Origin: Eustoma russellianum
Taxonomy: Eukaryota; Streptophyta; Magnoliopsida; Gentianales; Gentianaceae
NCBI GenBank assembly: GCA_036186865.1
Contig: AP025056.1
Span: 27,081,559 to 27,145,558, forward strand
Length of the DNA stretch: 64,000 nucleotides
Reading direction: 5' to 3'
The notes under the pieces are model-generated. The model searched no databases, had not been told where the DNA came from, and was given only the letters and a program-made list of their open reading frames with translations. The first letter of the stretch is position 1. Each line of letters starts with the position of its first letter. Positions 11,850-23,865 of the stretch are shown here, one piece after another. A program made the position numbers and the translations under genes.

Positions 11850-13176
11850 CTGCACGCAATCGAGTAAAATGTGGCAAAGTGGGCAGGAGTGCCTTCTGTT
11901 GTCGACGCAATAATTTAGGTGGGACAGTGTATTCCGATTGGGCTCTTAAATCAGAAGATATAGCAAACTAAGAGATGCTGCCTGCCGTAGGATGATTATC
12001 AATAATAATCGCTTGAACCTGATTAGAAATGAAATCCAGAATTTACACATCTGAATTATCCGATATAGATTGCCCAAAACGAGCACTAACATCAAGTTCA
12101 CCATCAGATATAGAGTACACTTCAGCTGGAGCAGGCAATTCACCTAGCATACTATCATCAATACGACGAAGGCAAGAAATATCCTGCAGATAGGAGACTA
12201 AAGTAGGACGCCCAATATCCAGAGAGGGAGGAGATAGTGATGCCTCAGAATGAGGTGGCTCCGGCATAGGCGGTTGTTATGTCACAAGTCCTGACGGAGG
12301 ATTCTTAGGGGTCCAACACTGCCGAGCCTCCTTAACCACATCAGCATGCCCTGGTCGAGAAGATTGCCCTGTTTGGGCCATGTCCTGTAATGGTTTCTCG
12401 GGCATCGACAATTTACCATAGTCGGCCACTACATGTCCCAATCTAAAACAACTAGATCAATAAGAGGGTAGATCCTCATAAACAACCTATGTGAAATTAA
12501 CCGGGAGGATCCCTAAATTATACGCTTATGGGAAGCTCCTTAAAGGCATCAACCTCCACACAAATACGTACAACCGACGGCCTTAATACTACAAGGGTGG
12601 TCGTGTCCAGTTTCATGGAAGTTCCAAGCATACGAGCGATTTGAAATAGCGCATCTCGCTGATGCAAATGAATAGGAAAACTAGGAAAAAAACCCATACC
12701 GGAACGGTAGGAACCTCAATTGTAGGATCATTATCCGGTGTCCACTTAGTAACTCTTATGTATTTACCCGCAATTGTCCAGCTCTGATGTGAGAAACACC
12801 GTATATAGTCCTGCTCTTGACAAAATGGAGAAGAACGTGAGTAGCATACAGGAGGTTGATTTTGACTGTACCAGAAAAACCAATACGGTCCATAGCAGAT
12901 CAGATCTTAGCCATAGGGTCGGCCATACCAAAATGTTCCACTCAATGTGAATCTGAACGGGGCTTCTAGCGACTGGATTTCATCATCCGTAAAAGAAATC
13001 AGTAGGCTGCCCTTGAGTTTTTGCATTTGCTTCGGAGCAATAGATGTGGACGATGATGCATTGAAGAGTGATGCATATGATCTAGGTGGTGTGTATGTTG
13101 TACCCCGCGAAAATCGTACTATACTAAAACCTGTATGATGCGACGTAATAAATAAGTTCTCCAAGTTGCAATTCAT
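11850..13176 (-). pseudogene. LINE-2 ORF1: DUF4283-type nucleic-acid-binding protein (broken)
   Basis: The first frame starts at 13176 and contains LKGSLLISFTDDEIQSLEAP and FRFTLSGTFWYGRP. Further on, in shifted frames, come SWTIAGKYIRVTKWTPD (about 12780-12730), VPVWVFFPSFPIHLHQRD, RPSVVRICVEVDAFKELP (about 12590-12535) and IGTCSGRL near 12430, where a zinc-knuckle is expected. These blocks in this order are the DUF4283 domain and linker of plant LINE ORF1 (and gag-like) proteins, which bind element RNA. A Ser/Asp/Pro-rich tail follows (about 12267-12043). It lies directly upstream of ORF2, as expected. Stops and frameshifts rule out a full product. Confidence 0.75.
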
Positions 13177-13256
13177 TTGGTTACCTTAGTGAGTCTGTAT
13201 CTAAATTCCTTTGAGATGGGTGTGATATAATTATACAAACGGATGTCGTGGAGCAC

Positions 13257-13865
13257 GTGAAATGGCCATCTAGCCCTCCAAGACTTAGCAAATTCGGTTA
13301 TTGGGCCTTGGAGGATCTTGGAATGAATTCCATTTTATAAGAAGATTAGCCCAAGTAGTTTCCCTCAAAGCAGGACTCACAACCTACACTATAAGTTAGA
13401 TGTTAGGAGAAACATCATGTTTATGGGAATAAATCAATGAGTGAAAAGACAATAATGATCTCCAAGCCCTTGTAATTTCGGCCACAAGACATTGATGAAC
13501 ATTAGGACATTTTTCTTCTTACAAAAAGACTAACCTAAATAAGTCCTCTTAAAAGTAAACCTAAAAAGAACTAGATATTATAAGTATGGTGTAAATATGT
13601 GATGATGTACTATAAAAGGTGTGAAAGGACAAACATGCCCTCCCAACAGCCCAAGAATTCGGCCAAGAGGCCTTGATCAACCTTGGAATAAATTCTTTTT
13701 ATAAGAATGCAAAAATGAATGATCCTCAAAAAGCAAGATCAAAATCATAATTGGATGAAAAAAATAATATCATAAATTATATAAAGAATGGGATATGATA
13801 ACCGTGAAAAGACTAAACTACTCCCAAGACCCCAAGATTTTCGGCCAAAGGGAATGGAGGGATCT
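13257..13865. repeat. Tandem array, four units of about 183 bp
   Basis: Each unit starts GTGAAA(A/T)GGAC/GAC, followed by CTCC(A/C)A...CC(A/C)AGA and TTCGGCCA(A/C). Starts are at 13257, 13441, 13621 and 13804. The units are diverged. Confidence 0.72.
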
Positions 13866-14244
13866 AGAATCCCCTCCATAATTCTAGTATTTGAATTATC
13901 TAATAAAAATACAATAAAACAATAAAATAATGAAGGCATGCAAGAAAGAAATAATAAACTATTAAAAAGAGGCATGCATGGGAGACAAAAGATTGTAGCT
14001 TCAAGCCTAGTCCTTTTCTTTTCCTTCCCCCATGCACAGCTGGCTCCCCTCTCCATTCCCCCAACATGTTTAATTTAAACCCTCCTAGAAACATCAACCT
14101 TCTCATCATCTTGAAATCCCCCTCAAGACACATTCAAGCAAGAGCATAACACTTAGACAATTTCCATCTTCCTCATATAACTTTCGTCCCCTACACCTTG
14201 GAGCTAGGAGTTCAACTTCACTTTCATCTTCAAGATCAACAAGT

Positions 14245-14256
14245 GTTTAGGTAAGC
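14245..14256 (+). promoter_or_regulatory. Splice-donor-like site in gypsy LTR
   Basis: TTTAG|GTAAGC with the GT at 14251. The matching acceptor-like site TTTTTCCCCAG ends at 17186. Similar pairs lie in the other two gypsy LTR families in the window. Confidence 0.35.
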
Positions 14257-15230
14257 TTCATCCCAAGTTCAATAAGTAAATTCTTCATGCATAATAATGA
14301 AGCTCACAAGTGTGTTCTTTCTCTCCACCCAACCGTGACCTCCATTGGCCATAGGTGCTAAGACTTCAATCTCTTAAGTGGTGCAACCTTTGGATAGTTG
14401 AAGCTTCATTCAAGGTCTCACTTTGGTAAGATTTTCTAGCCTTAAATAAATTCTATTTTCACTATAGAATGAAGACTAACCTTCTTCCTCCATCTTCTTC
14501 AAAATTGTGTACTCGAGAAGTGAAGGAGGAGAAAGATTTCAACTTATTCCATCCAAAATCTAAGCTAAGAAAAGAGATTTAGCTTGAAGAGGCAAGTATA
14601 CACTAACCTCTCATGATTTACCAAAAGCATTAGTGGCTTGAATGGTTAGATGTTCCTAAGATGTGATCTTTAGTTGAATATCTTAAGTTCAAGATTGTAT
14701 CTTAGTGATTCCTTAAGAACAATGCCTTGCATGTGGTTTATTCTTTCAAAAATGGAATCTTTTATTACATGCAATATGTTTTGAGGCTGTTTTAGGATGA
14801 AATAGGGTTCATCTAAGTGAGTCTAGGCAAGATTAACTCTTGATTGAAACTTGAGAGGTCCTAGGAAAGCATGCATGTGATGGATGTGAGTTTTTATGAG
14901 GTTGTTGTAAGATTGGACTAAAATGACTCTTGAATGTGTTGCATGCTTAAATATATGTTGTAAAATGTGGTTAAGGCACCATATAAGTTTCGGCATAAAG
15001 GATGAATAGGGTGGTGAGTATTGACTTCAAGAAAGAACACTTGTTTTGGAGAAATTATTATACTTGTTATGTTCAAACTACAAACTGTTTTGGTATGATG
15101 CAAAGGTGACCCAATAAAAAGAATAAAATCTGAATTTTCATGGGAAAAAGGTGTATGTGGGGACCAATAAGCTATTTCATAAGAATAAGACAAATTGTGG
15201 ACATTTGACATGAAAGGATGGCAAAACATC

Positions 15231-15770
15231 AACTCACTGGAACTGGGCAGAATTGAACAACGTCTTTAATAGCTTAAAAGTGGATCTTGTAGACCTTCAA
15301 TAAAGCTGATTTTTGGTACAACATTAGCCTCATGTGAGAAACAAATATGAGAGCTGGAATTTTGATAAAATAAGCTACGGATTATTTTTAATAAAATATT
15401 TGGTGGAACTACTCAAGCTGAAAATTCTGGAACTTGGCAGAATTGTATAACGTTTTGAATGGCTTTAAAATGGATCTTGCAGATGTTCAAGTAAGCTTAT
15501 TTTTGGTATGGTGACAACCTTAGGTGTTTAGTAATTATGCAAGTTGGAATTTCGGTAAAATAAGTTATGGATTATTTCTAAGGAATTATTTGGTAAAACT
15601 GCTCCAGCTGAAATCACTGGAACAGGACAGAAATAAGTAACGTGTTGCTTGGCTCAAAAATAGACCTTAGGAACATGAAAATGGGCTACTTTTCGGTAGG
15701 ATGCTAGTTTCACATGTTTATGACATGTTTGAGTTGGAATTTCGGAAAAAGAAATCCTGGTTTTGTCACA
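15231..15770. repeat. Tandem array, three units of about 190 bp
   Basis: Units start at 15241, 15431 and 15621 with AAC(T/A)GG(G/A)CAGAA, and share GGATCTTG(T/C)AGA, TTTTTGGTA, GGAATTT(C/T)GG and AAATAAGTTA-type blocks. The spacing is exactly 190 bp twice. The third unit is shortened. Confidence 0.78.
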
Positions 15771-16604
15771 ATTGAATTTTTAGTAAATTGGGTCAGTCCA
15801 GTTTCAGCACATGACCTATTTCAGAAAAATATTTAAATGAGCCCTTTAAGGTTATTGGATTGACCTGGAAATTTTATGATAATCACCTAAGACATTAAGG
15901 AGTAGGATCACGCAAGTTAATCAAGTTGGCATTAACGTTTTGGTGGGTAATTATGGACATAAAGTTGATGTACTACGGCTAGAAATTGGGCTGAACAGGG
16001 AATTAATTTAAAAAGGCCCAATTTGATGGATTTGGACTTATATACACGGTTTGGGCTAATGAGTGTTAATCCTTAGGGAGTTTATTATATTTTCCAGGTT
16101 GTGGTCCAAATAATTAAGACTTTAAGGCCCCAAAAGCTAAGGTAATGTTGGTTATTATATAGTAGAATTCAGCAAGAACACTTGATAATGGTTTGATGAC
16201 TTAAAGGCTTTATTCGTCTTAGGGAGTTATGAAAATTTTACGTCATGTAAATGTGACCCCACTAAACACATGTAGGATAAAAGATTATGAAAATGGGTCT
16301 GATTGGTCACTTAGCCGCCCCATGAGTATGAAGTAAAATCCGGAAATTCTTAGTTTCCGGAACCATGCATGTTGACATGTTATAAGGAATGCATACAATT
16401 TTTCACGTCATGACTTGCATTGCATATCACTTCATGTATCAATCATGATCATATGCCACATAAAATCTGATTTTTATGAATTTTTCCGTATGCAAGCAAG
16501 TCTTTCCAAGTAACTATGTTTTACGTTATGGGTGAAAGTTTTTATGGTCCCATGTTTTAAAGAAAGCTTTATGATTCCTTTGCCGGCCAAGAATGCGACT
16601 AACC

Positions 16605-16862
16605 CGACTCCAGACCCGGGGTTAATTGGTCTGTTGACATGATATGTTATGGACCCATTCAGATCCGGGGTTAATTGATTTGATACATATTCTGGGCCCG
16701 TTTAGATCCGGGGTTAATTGATCTGATACATGTTATGGACCCGTTCAGATCCGGGGTTAATTGATCTGATACATGTTCTGGAGCCGTCTCAGACCCGGGG
16801 TTAATTGGTCTGTTGATATGTTTTGGACCCGCTCAGATCCAGGGTTAATTGATCTGACACTC
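16605..16862. repeat. Tandem array, six units of about 44 bp
   Basis: The core CAGA(T/C)CCGGGGTTAATTG(A/G)TCTG recurs with TTAATT at 16622, 16671, 16714, 16757, 16801 and 16845. Between cores stands a variable ACATGTTATGGACCCGTT-like spacer. Confidence 0.85.
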
Positions 16863-17567
16863 TGTTTTTCTGACATGTTATTTAATGAACCAAAATAAAG
16901 TTTTGACCCAGCATGACATCATGCATTGCATTTTTCATAACTCACGAGCATGATGACATGTGATATGTTACAGATAATGATTAATAAGATGTTATTGGTA
17001 TAGCTTTACGTAGAGTTATGCTTAGGCTATATCGTCAAGAAAGTTCAGGACTAAAGGTCAGGTATGAATTATTATTTGAGGTTCTTGGGGTATTACATTC
17101 ATGTTATAATTCTTTATGTATTTCATGGTAGTTTATTTTATTCTTGCCGGGTGATTTTTATCATTCACACTTTTATTTTTCCCCAGAGCCAGATAATGCT
17201 AAGATTGAGTGGATCGAGGATGAGCCGAGGGTACCATATTCGTAGGCGAGGAAATCTGAAAGAAGCAAAGCTTAAGGACTTTTGCGCAGCCAAGATGTTG
17301 TATTATGAACAATGTTTGAACTCTTTGAATTTCGGTTATGTCATTTTATGGGACTGCTACTTTTGGGAACTTAGTATTTTCGTAATGCATGTTTATTTTG
17401 AACAGTTTTAATTCTGTCTAAATTTTACTACCATGTTAAATGCTAGCATGGGAGTCCATGGCTTATGTTATGGATTTTCGCATGTTATGCATGACGCTTT
17501 GTACTCTCCTTAGTGAAGTACAGCGGGTGCATCGTATTCGGATGAGGTCCGGGTGCAGGGCGCTACA

Positions 17568-17915
17568 GTGTGGGTGTGTGTGTGTATGAAGACCATGAAT
17601 ACCATATATAAGAAATCCATATAGTAAACATTTTAGCATTACAAAAAAATAAGCTTATGTAAGTGACCAAAATGCCCATGTCTCCAAAATGACCGAAATA
17701 CCCTTGGGAACTAATTATGTCAAATGGATGTGTAATGATACTCCATCTTGTCATTTTGTTCTTACATATCCTTCATGATATATGACCCTACAAAAGTTTA
17801 AAAATACTATTTTGCCCTTGTGGTAAGCTGTCACAACTTCCTTGACAAGTTAGTGATACAATGATATATATGAATATATACGCCAATTTAAAGCATAGAA
17901 TTATGATGAACATAT
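17568..17915. other. Spacer without recognised feature
   Basis: Begins with a short GT repeat. Otherwise AT-rich and without a convincing ORF. It is the target sequence of the Sirevirus solo LTR that follows. Confidence 0.6.
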
Positions 17916-20393
17916 TGTTGGACCTGTATAGCACCACTAGAAGGGGGGGTTGAATAGTGAGTGCGGAAAAAAATTGGTTTATAAAAATTTTAAGGACCAA
18001 TTACTCACTTCTGAAAACAGAGACTGCTTTCAGGACCCGTTTTTAAACACTTGGTTGACTGGGTTGTAGACCTCCAAAAATAGTGAAATTTTGACACAAT
18101 GTACTATCAGGTGTTATGAAGGTGTTATAAAAATTTCAGATTAAAACTCAAAGGTTAAGTCGCTCAAATGTGGTACGTGATCTGACTGTGTCAGTTTGGA
18201 CAGAACAAGTACCTTAAAATGAAAAACTTATTCCTATTTGGTGATAACTCCAAATGACCTGAAACTTTTATGAGATGACCCTTAGGATGTGTAGTATACT
18301 CAGTTAAAACAGTTTTGAAAAATTCTTTTTGGAAGTATGTCAACCAAGTTGATGTTTTCAACCTCTGCCAATCTGAAAAACAGATTTGCACTAGTCTCAG
18401 AACTATGAACGTTTGGATGACTTATACTTATCCAAATTTGATAAAATCCGTGGGAAATGAACCCTAAGACACAATTCTATGTTTCTGCAAATTTTATGAT
18501 TTTTGAAAATTATTTGCTATTTTTACCGAGATCATAAAGATGATGCAAAAACAAAAACTGAGAGTAAAAATGCTGAACGTAAGAACACCAAGAATTTTAT
18601 ACTGGTTCGGCCAACGTGACCTACTCCAGTCTTCAAGGACACCTTCTTTGGCTTTCACTAGTCACCAAAGTCACCTTAGAATAAGGGTGGATAGAGTTAT
18701 ACACCAACTCCTTCAATCCAAACCCTTTTACAATGTTCTACACAAAGAACAACACCAAAGAATCACCAATCAGCACCACCTCACCAAATGAAGGTTTGAT
18801 CACACCTTGATCAACCTTGTACACCAATGAATCTTATTTGGGTGATGTGTATGAAGCCTATACTGAATATGACATGTAAGTATGATAGGCTTTGGGTATA
18901 TACAAGAGATGAATATGGAAAATGAAGTGAAGTCTTGCAAACACTAAACAGAATTTTGCACTTGTTGTTCTTGTTTTGTGTTGATCATCTCTTGGCCTTT
19001 TATAGATGGTTGGGGCGCCTAAGAGGGTTGAGAGGAGCCTCCCAAATCTGATTTGAATTGTCTTGTAATGCCTTTGAATAAATTTGAATGCTTTAGGTCA
19101 TTAATTCCCCCCAAAACTTCAGCCACCAATCTGAAATTTCAGATTCAAAAACAGAATTTTCAGCTTTGTTTGGTCTTGTCTTTGACTCCTTAATTTGTGC
19201 ATCTTTGTCTTCCATCATTGCTTGGTCTTTCTTCATCAATTATATTGTATTATGAACTCCTCCAAGGCTCCCAACATGCTGTCCTAGCTGCCCCATCTGG
19301 TCAGCCAATGTGCTGAATTCAAATCTGAATTTTGCATGGTAACAATGTAGAATTTTTCATGAACATGGTAAATTTCTTTTACCATTTTACCTTGCCTTCT
19401 AGAACCTTTCAAGATATGTCTTTGGCTGTTTAATTCATGTATAATACATGAATAAATACATATGGCATCATGTAGCAAATAAACGTTCCATGTACGATGA
19501 TGTAGTAACTTCAAATTTCAACTTCCGTTGATTGCTCGGTTTTTCTCCGTTTTGTCTCAAACCTCTTCAACATATAAAATGTGTAATGTAACATGCAATA
19601 TACATATAAATATGTATAATCTCAGCTCCAATGTGTATAAGATGTTCGGCCAAGAGGTATATCAATTTTGAGTTTGATTTTCAGAGAAATAAGGAAGATG
19701 ATGGAGAATTGATATATATGTATTTGTTTTGTGACTTTGGTATTGATCTCTCCATGTAGTGCACGAAATTTTTGAGTGTTGAAAATGTATATTGGCTGGC
19801 CATCTTTGTATGATAAGTATATGATGTGTCGGAGATGGCTCGGTAGTCATATGATATGATACATTTCGGTTTTTGCACTTTTGTCATGTCGATGTAATTT
19901 TGGAAGTTTGATGACATGAAGTATATGACTTGAGAGTATCATGGATGTGTATATGATGTATATATGACTCTCTTGTCATTGACATATGTTGATGACATGT
20001 TGACGAAATGTCGAGATCGAATAATGTAGCTTGTCGTCTGAGATAGAATATATGTCATATGTATATCCATGAGATATATGTATATGCCGTGAGACTCCAA
20101 GAAATATATATGCCATGAGTATCCATAAGATATATGTTTAGAGTGTATATCCAAGAGATATATATATATATATATACCATATCCAAGAGTTGTATGTATG
20201 CCGTGTATATCACCTGAGAATGAATACAACAATGTTTGCCATATGATTTAAGCCTTAACGCTTCATGGCTTGTTAGTACAACAGTGATAGATATAGGCAT
20301 ATGCATTTTGAAATCTCATAACATTTAGATCATGTAATCATGTAACATATAAATCATGCACTTGTAAATCATTCAAACCATGATTTCTCAACA
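17916..20393 (-). mobile_element. Solo Sirevirus LTR, copy 2, with perfect target duplication
   Basis: On the plus strand it starts TGTTGGACCTGTATAGC and ends TTTCTCAACA, 2478 bp. The flanks are CATAT at 17911-17915 and CATAT at 20394-20398, a perfect 5-bp target duplication, so both ends are certain and the internal region was lost by LTR-LTR recombination. On the minus strand CTATAAAAGGCC (about 18994-19006) matches the TATA box of copy 1. Confidence 0.93.
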
Positions 20394-21133
20394 CATATGT
20401 GGGATGTTTAAAAACTTATCACATGCAAAGGAAATAATGTGTATGCCAAAAATGCTTACTTGCTTGTCATATGTTAAAGAAATTATTTCAAATTACACTG
20501 ACATCGATCAATCTATGTCTCAAATTTAGAGACTGATGTATACATCGATTGATCGATGTTGCCATGTTTGAGACATTGATGTTTCACAGTGTGGTTTTAG
20601 TTTTAAACTTTCCTACATTGAACGATCCATGTAGGGAATGATGTGCACTTCGATCAATCCTTGTATGGTATGAAATGACATCAATCGATCTATGTGCTTT
20701 AGTTTAATAGATCGATGTCTTCCAGTATATTTTCAGGTTTGATCTATACATACATCGATCGATCTATGTCTTCTTTGAGAGACTGATGTACACATTGATA
20801 GGTCGACATGTCTTAACCTGAGAGATCGATGCTACTTATTGTTTTCGACTTTTTTGATATTTTCATGATATAGAGTGGCATCTTTTTGTGTTTCATCAAT
20901 ATTTTAACACTAAATAAAACCATGCTAATCATTCAAACCTATACGTAACGGTGTATCAGTTAAACAACCATGACTTCATGTCAACCCATCTACGATATTC
21001 TGGAGCACCCCTCATTTTTGACATTGCTAGCTGGTTCAACCGCTTATTTTTATATTACATTATTTTATTTTAATCCACTTGTTCTCCTAGGATATCATAA
21101 TACTTTGACTTCACAATCGACCCAATTGAACAC
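20394..21133. other. Spacer rich in CGATCGAT-type palindromic motifs
   Basis: From about 20500 to 20835 many diverged copies of ACATCGATCGAT(C)TATGT occur in both orientations (for example 20501, 20552, 20672, 20752). The same motif in perfect form lies at 58286-58467. No gene is visible. It may be the remains of an LTR of that second family. Confidence 0.55.
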
Positions 21134-21266
21134 TGTAGGACCTATATACAACCACTAGAAAGGGGTTGAATAGTGGATGCAGAAAAATTGATTTTTAAAA
21201 ACTTCTTGGACCAAGCTACCCACTTCTGAAAACAGATTTTGCTTTCAGACTTGGTTTTTAATTAAC
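21134..21266 (-). mobile_element. Sirevirus LTR stub, copy 3
   Basis: TGTAGGACCTATATACAACCACTAG through CACTTCTGAAAACAG and TTGGTTTTTAATTAAC matches the terminal 130 bp of the other copies. It is cut off where LINE-3 begins. Confidence 0.85.
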
Positions 21267-21271
21267 AGAAT

Positions 21272-23080
21272 TATTGGTAATCTTCTTGAACAGATCCATA
21301 CGTAATTTGGAGCGCTTTTGCCTATTTTTGGAGACATACGAGCAAGTCTCATGCCAGTTGGTAAAGTATCACAAAAGTCAGGTAGTGGTGGGCGTAGGAG
21401 TCTCTGGCACACGTGTATTTTGGTTCTTAGGTATGTGTTTGGATACTTGCCAATTAAATACTTCGGTTCTTACTTGTATAAAGGAATTAATCAGGCCAGC
21501 CATCGCGCTTCCTTGCTTAGTCATTATGATGTTAAGTTAAATATATGGTCTTCCAGGTTACTCTCTATGGAGGGTCGTATCACTCTTATTTGGCATGTTC
21601 TTTGTTCCATGCCGTCCCATATCATGGCGAGTTCAAGACTACCGAAGAGTATTGTCGATGATCTGAAACGTACGATGTCAGTTTTTTTTGTAGAATGGTC
21701 AGCATCGTTGGCTCTCCTGGGATCAACTATGTCATCCCGTAGAGGCTGGAGGCTTGGAAATACGTGGCCTCTCAGATATTCTGCAGGCATATGACTGTCA
21801 GCTTTGGTGACATTTTCATCACTCTCATTCATTGTGGCCTCAGTATTGTTGGCATAAATATGGATGGAGATCTTCCATTTATGCACACATTTATGATTCA
21901 GCAGCTTGGAAACGTATTTGTCGGACTCATATTATATGTCACAGTGAGTTGAGATTACACCCGATGGTATGGGTTGGCTAGCGGATGCCAATGGCTAATA
22001 TCACTTAAGTCTGCCTATCACACTATTTCCTGCATTGACTTCTCTTTTTTTATTCCTGTTATGTATGGTGGAAGGGCTCAACTCTGGGAGCCCACGTTTT
22101 TCTTTGGCTCTTATGGTCACACTCGCTCCCGATGATTGATAATCTATGTGTTTGGATCTCTGTTTTACCGTCTCACTGTGCTTTTTACTGGCAAACTTCT
22201 GATACTCAACACCATTTCTTTTTACAATGCCTAGATATTACACCCCTTTGGCAGGAAATGTCCATTATCTTTTCAGGGCCTATGCCATGCCAGACTTCCA
22301 TATATACTCATCTTGCGCGTTGGTGGCGTGGTTCATCGGCTACTACTATGAAAGGGCAGCTACGGGTAATTGTTCCCATGTTGGTAACTTGGTCTATCTG
22401 GAAAGAATATGCTTTAGTACGTTTTGGAGATGGTGTTTTTTCGTATTGCCGCTTATTTGAGACTGTCTGTATTGGTTTATACTTGGTGTGCAGCTATGGC
22501 AGATAAAAAATTCTCTCGTTCCATTCAACACTTGGTAAGCCGCTTTTTTTCACCGCCTCTTTGGTCCCGTCGCCTTCGTGTGGTCCGTTGGGAGCTTCCC
22601 CATATGGGTAAACTAAAATTAAATGTGGATGCAGCAGTTGGAAGGGCTACTGTGGTCGGCGGTGCGACCTTGCATGATGACCATGGCTACTTTATATTGG
22701 CTATACATGTTTCTTATTGCCTTTAGCTTCTCCATTGCGAGCTGAATTATTGGCACTCATATATGCATTAATTTACTATGCAATGCAGTATACTCTATTG
22801 ATCATTGAAACAGATTGTCACCTACTTCTTTCCTGTGTTGTCCAGCATCATATATATACAAGTACATTTGCTTCGGACATCCGTAGAGTAGTTATGTTCT
22901 TGTCTCTCAATTATTCGACCCTACAATATTGTCCCCGTGAAGCCAACTTCTGCATCCCACGAATTGTCACGGCATGGCATCTATTCGGCCGGGGTGACGT
23001 TATTCTCGTCTGTACATAGTCTACCATGCTAGGTTCGAGGTGCAGTTTCTTTGGATATTCAAATACCTGCTTTGCGGCTA
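21272..23080 (+). pseudogene. LINE-3 ORF2 C-terminal part (RT thumb, zinc-binding region, RNase H; broken)
   Basis: Pieces in three frames show the region after YADD (RSIRNLERFCLFLETYEQVS; KYFGSYLYKGINQASHRASL near 21460), the connecting part (QLRVIVPMLVTWSIWKEYA near 22350) and RNase H, which starts LKLNVDAAVGRATVVGGA near 22613, then AELLALIYALIYYA, IIETDC and CPREANFCIP near 22930. The order matches LINE-1 and LINE-2. Frame changes occur near 21400, 21790, 22100, 22470 and 22720, so no product is possible. The part with endonuclease and the RT catalytic Asp residues is absent. Confidence 0.88.
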
Positions 23081-23124
23081 TGATACGATTTGTCTCCCAT
23101 TGGGTTGGCCAGCCTTTCTTGTTG

Positions 23125-23153
23125 TTGCCTGTGTCACGTGTCGATACAGGCAA
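23125..23153 (+). other. 3' UTR hairpin of LINE-3
   Basis: TTGCCTGTGTC (23125-23135) pairs with GATACAGGCAA (23143-23153): 11 pairs with one G-U and a 7-base loop. The stem sequence differs from that of LINE-1, but pairing is kept. Confidence 0.75.
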
Positions 23154-23729
23154 CCTTGGTATGTTTTACTTTATTGTAGCTTGCCTGCTCACACATCTTT
23201 CTATCGATATGGTGCATGTATTTTATTTTCTATTAGATAATTACGCATCTTTTCTCATGAGCTGGAGGTTCAATAATGCGGCTTTCAGTACACCAAGATT
23301 ATATTCACTTTGGCATGTTGAGTGATGGGTTGAGAAACATGGGTATGTGTTTCTTCTTTATAGTCTTCACATTTTGTTTTTCCATCTGCTTCCATTTAAC
23401 CATCTGCTGTTCTCCGATGAGCGCTGGGACTGGAGGATTCCTATAGAGCGAAGCTGGGGCATCTCGGGAGGATCTTCATTTGCGGACACATCATCTCACC
23501 GGCAATTCATAATTTATATCACACTTTTATTTATTCATTGGATGATGTATATTTCATAGCTTTTATACTTTTATGCATTCTACGTAGAATTTCGTTTTAT
23601 TGCAGGTCTTATTGTATTCATTTCTTGTATTTCTGTGGGAGACACGGTACTCCTCTGCCACAAGTGAGCGCTCACTATTATTAATAATATCTCTAGACGG
23701 TACTGGCCGTCTTTATAATATACACACAC

Positions 23730-23730
<1 letters not shown>

Positions 23731-23798
<68 letters not shown>
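23731..23798. repeat. (TATATG)n microsatellite at the LINE-3 tail
   Basis: About eleven TATATG units after ACACACACA. Translations of it (Tyr-Val or His-Ile runs) are not genes. Confidence 0.95.
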
Positions 23799-23799
<1 letters not shown>

Positions 23800-23865
23800 G
23801 GGCTCAGCATAACAAAGCCAGGTGATGTTCTGCTTTTCTGTTTTCCATGGGATAGATGAGCCACC

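Larger units (their letters stand above)
7348..13220 (-). mobile_element. LINE-2: plant L1-type retrotransposon body (ORF1 + ORF2)
   Basis: Transcribed leftward, this copy has both ORF1 (about 13176 to 11850) and ORF2 (11806 to about 7950), then a 3' UTR that lines up with LINE-3 and continues at 4694-4622 beyond the inserted LTR. The 5' end is near 13200, where a gypsy-type LTR begins. Many frameshifts and stops make it inactive. Confidence 0.9.
13221..17567 (+). mobile_element. Large (about 4.35 kb) Ty3/gypsy-type LTR, apparently solo
   Basis: It begins TGTGATATAATTATAC, close to TGTTATATCC of the gypsy LTR at 24310. It ends GTACAGCGGGTGC...GGTCCGGGTGCAGGGCGCTACA, close to AATACGGCGGGCG...GGGGCGCTACA at 26212 and 31583. 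No gag or pol lies inside or beside it. The flanks (ATGGG or GGGTG left, GTGTG right) do not give a clear target duplication, partly because the right flank is a GT repeat. Three separate tandem arrays lie inside. The left edge is inferred by similarity only. Confidence 0.68.
21268..23730 (+). mobile_element. LINE-3: 5'-truncated plant L1 LINE
   Basis: The copy starts just after the RT YADD box (LVIFLNRSIRNLERF) and runs through the rest of ORF2, the 3' UTR with its hairpin, and a tail hairpin (AGACGG at 23695 with CCGTCT at 23706), then enters (TATATG)n. 5' truncation is the usual result of incomplete target-primed reverse transcription. It abuts the LTR stub on the left and the kelch pseudogene on the right. 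Confidence 0.9.

Noticed and set aside
23580..23864. Frame with a long His-Ile run
   Set aside because: Translation of the (TATATG)n microsatellite.
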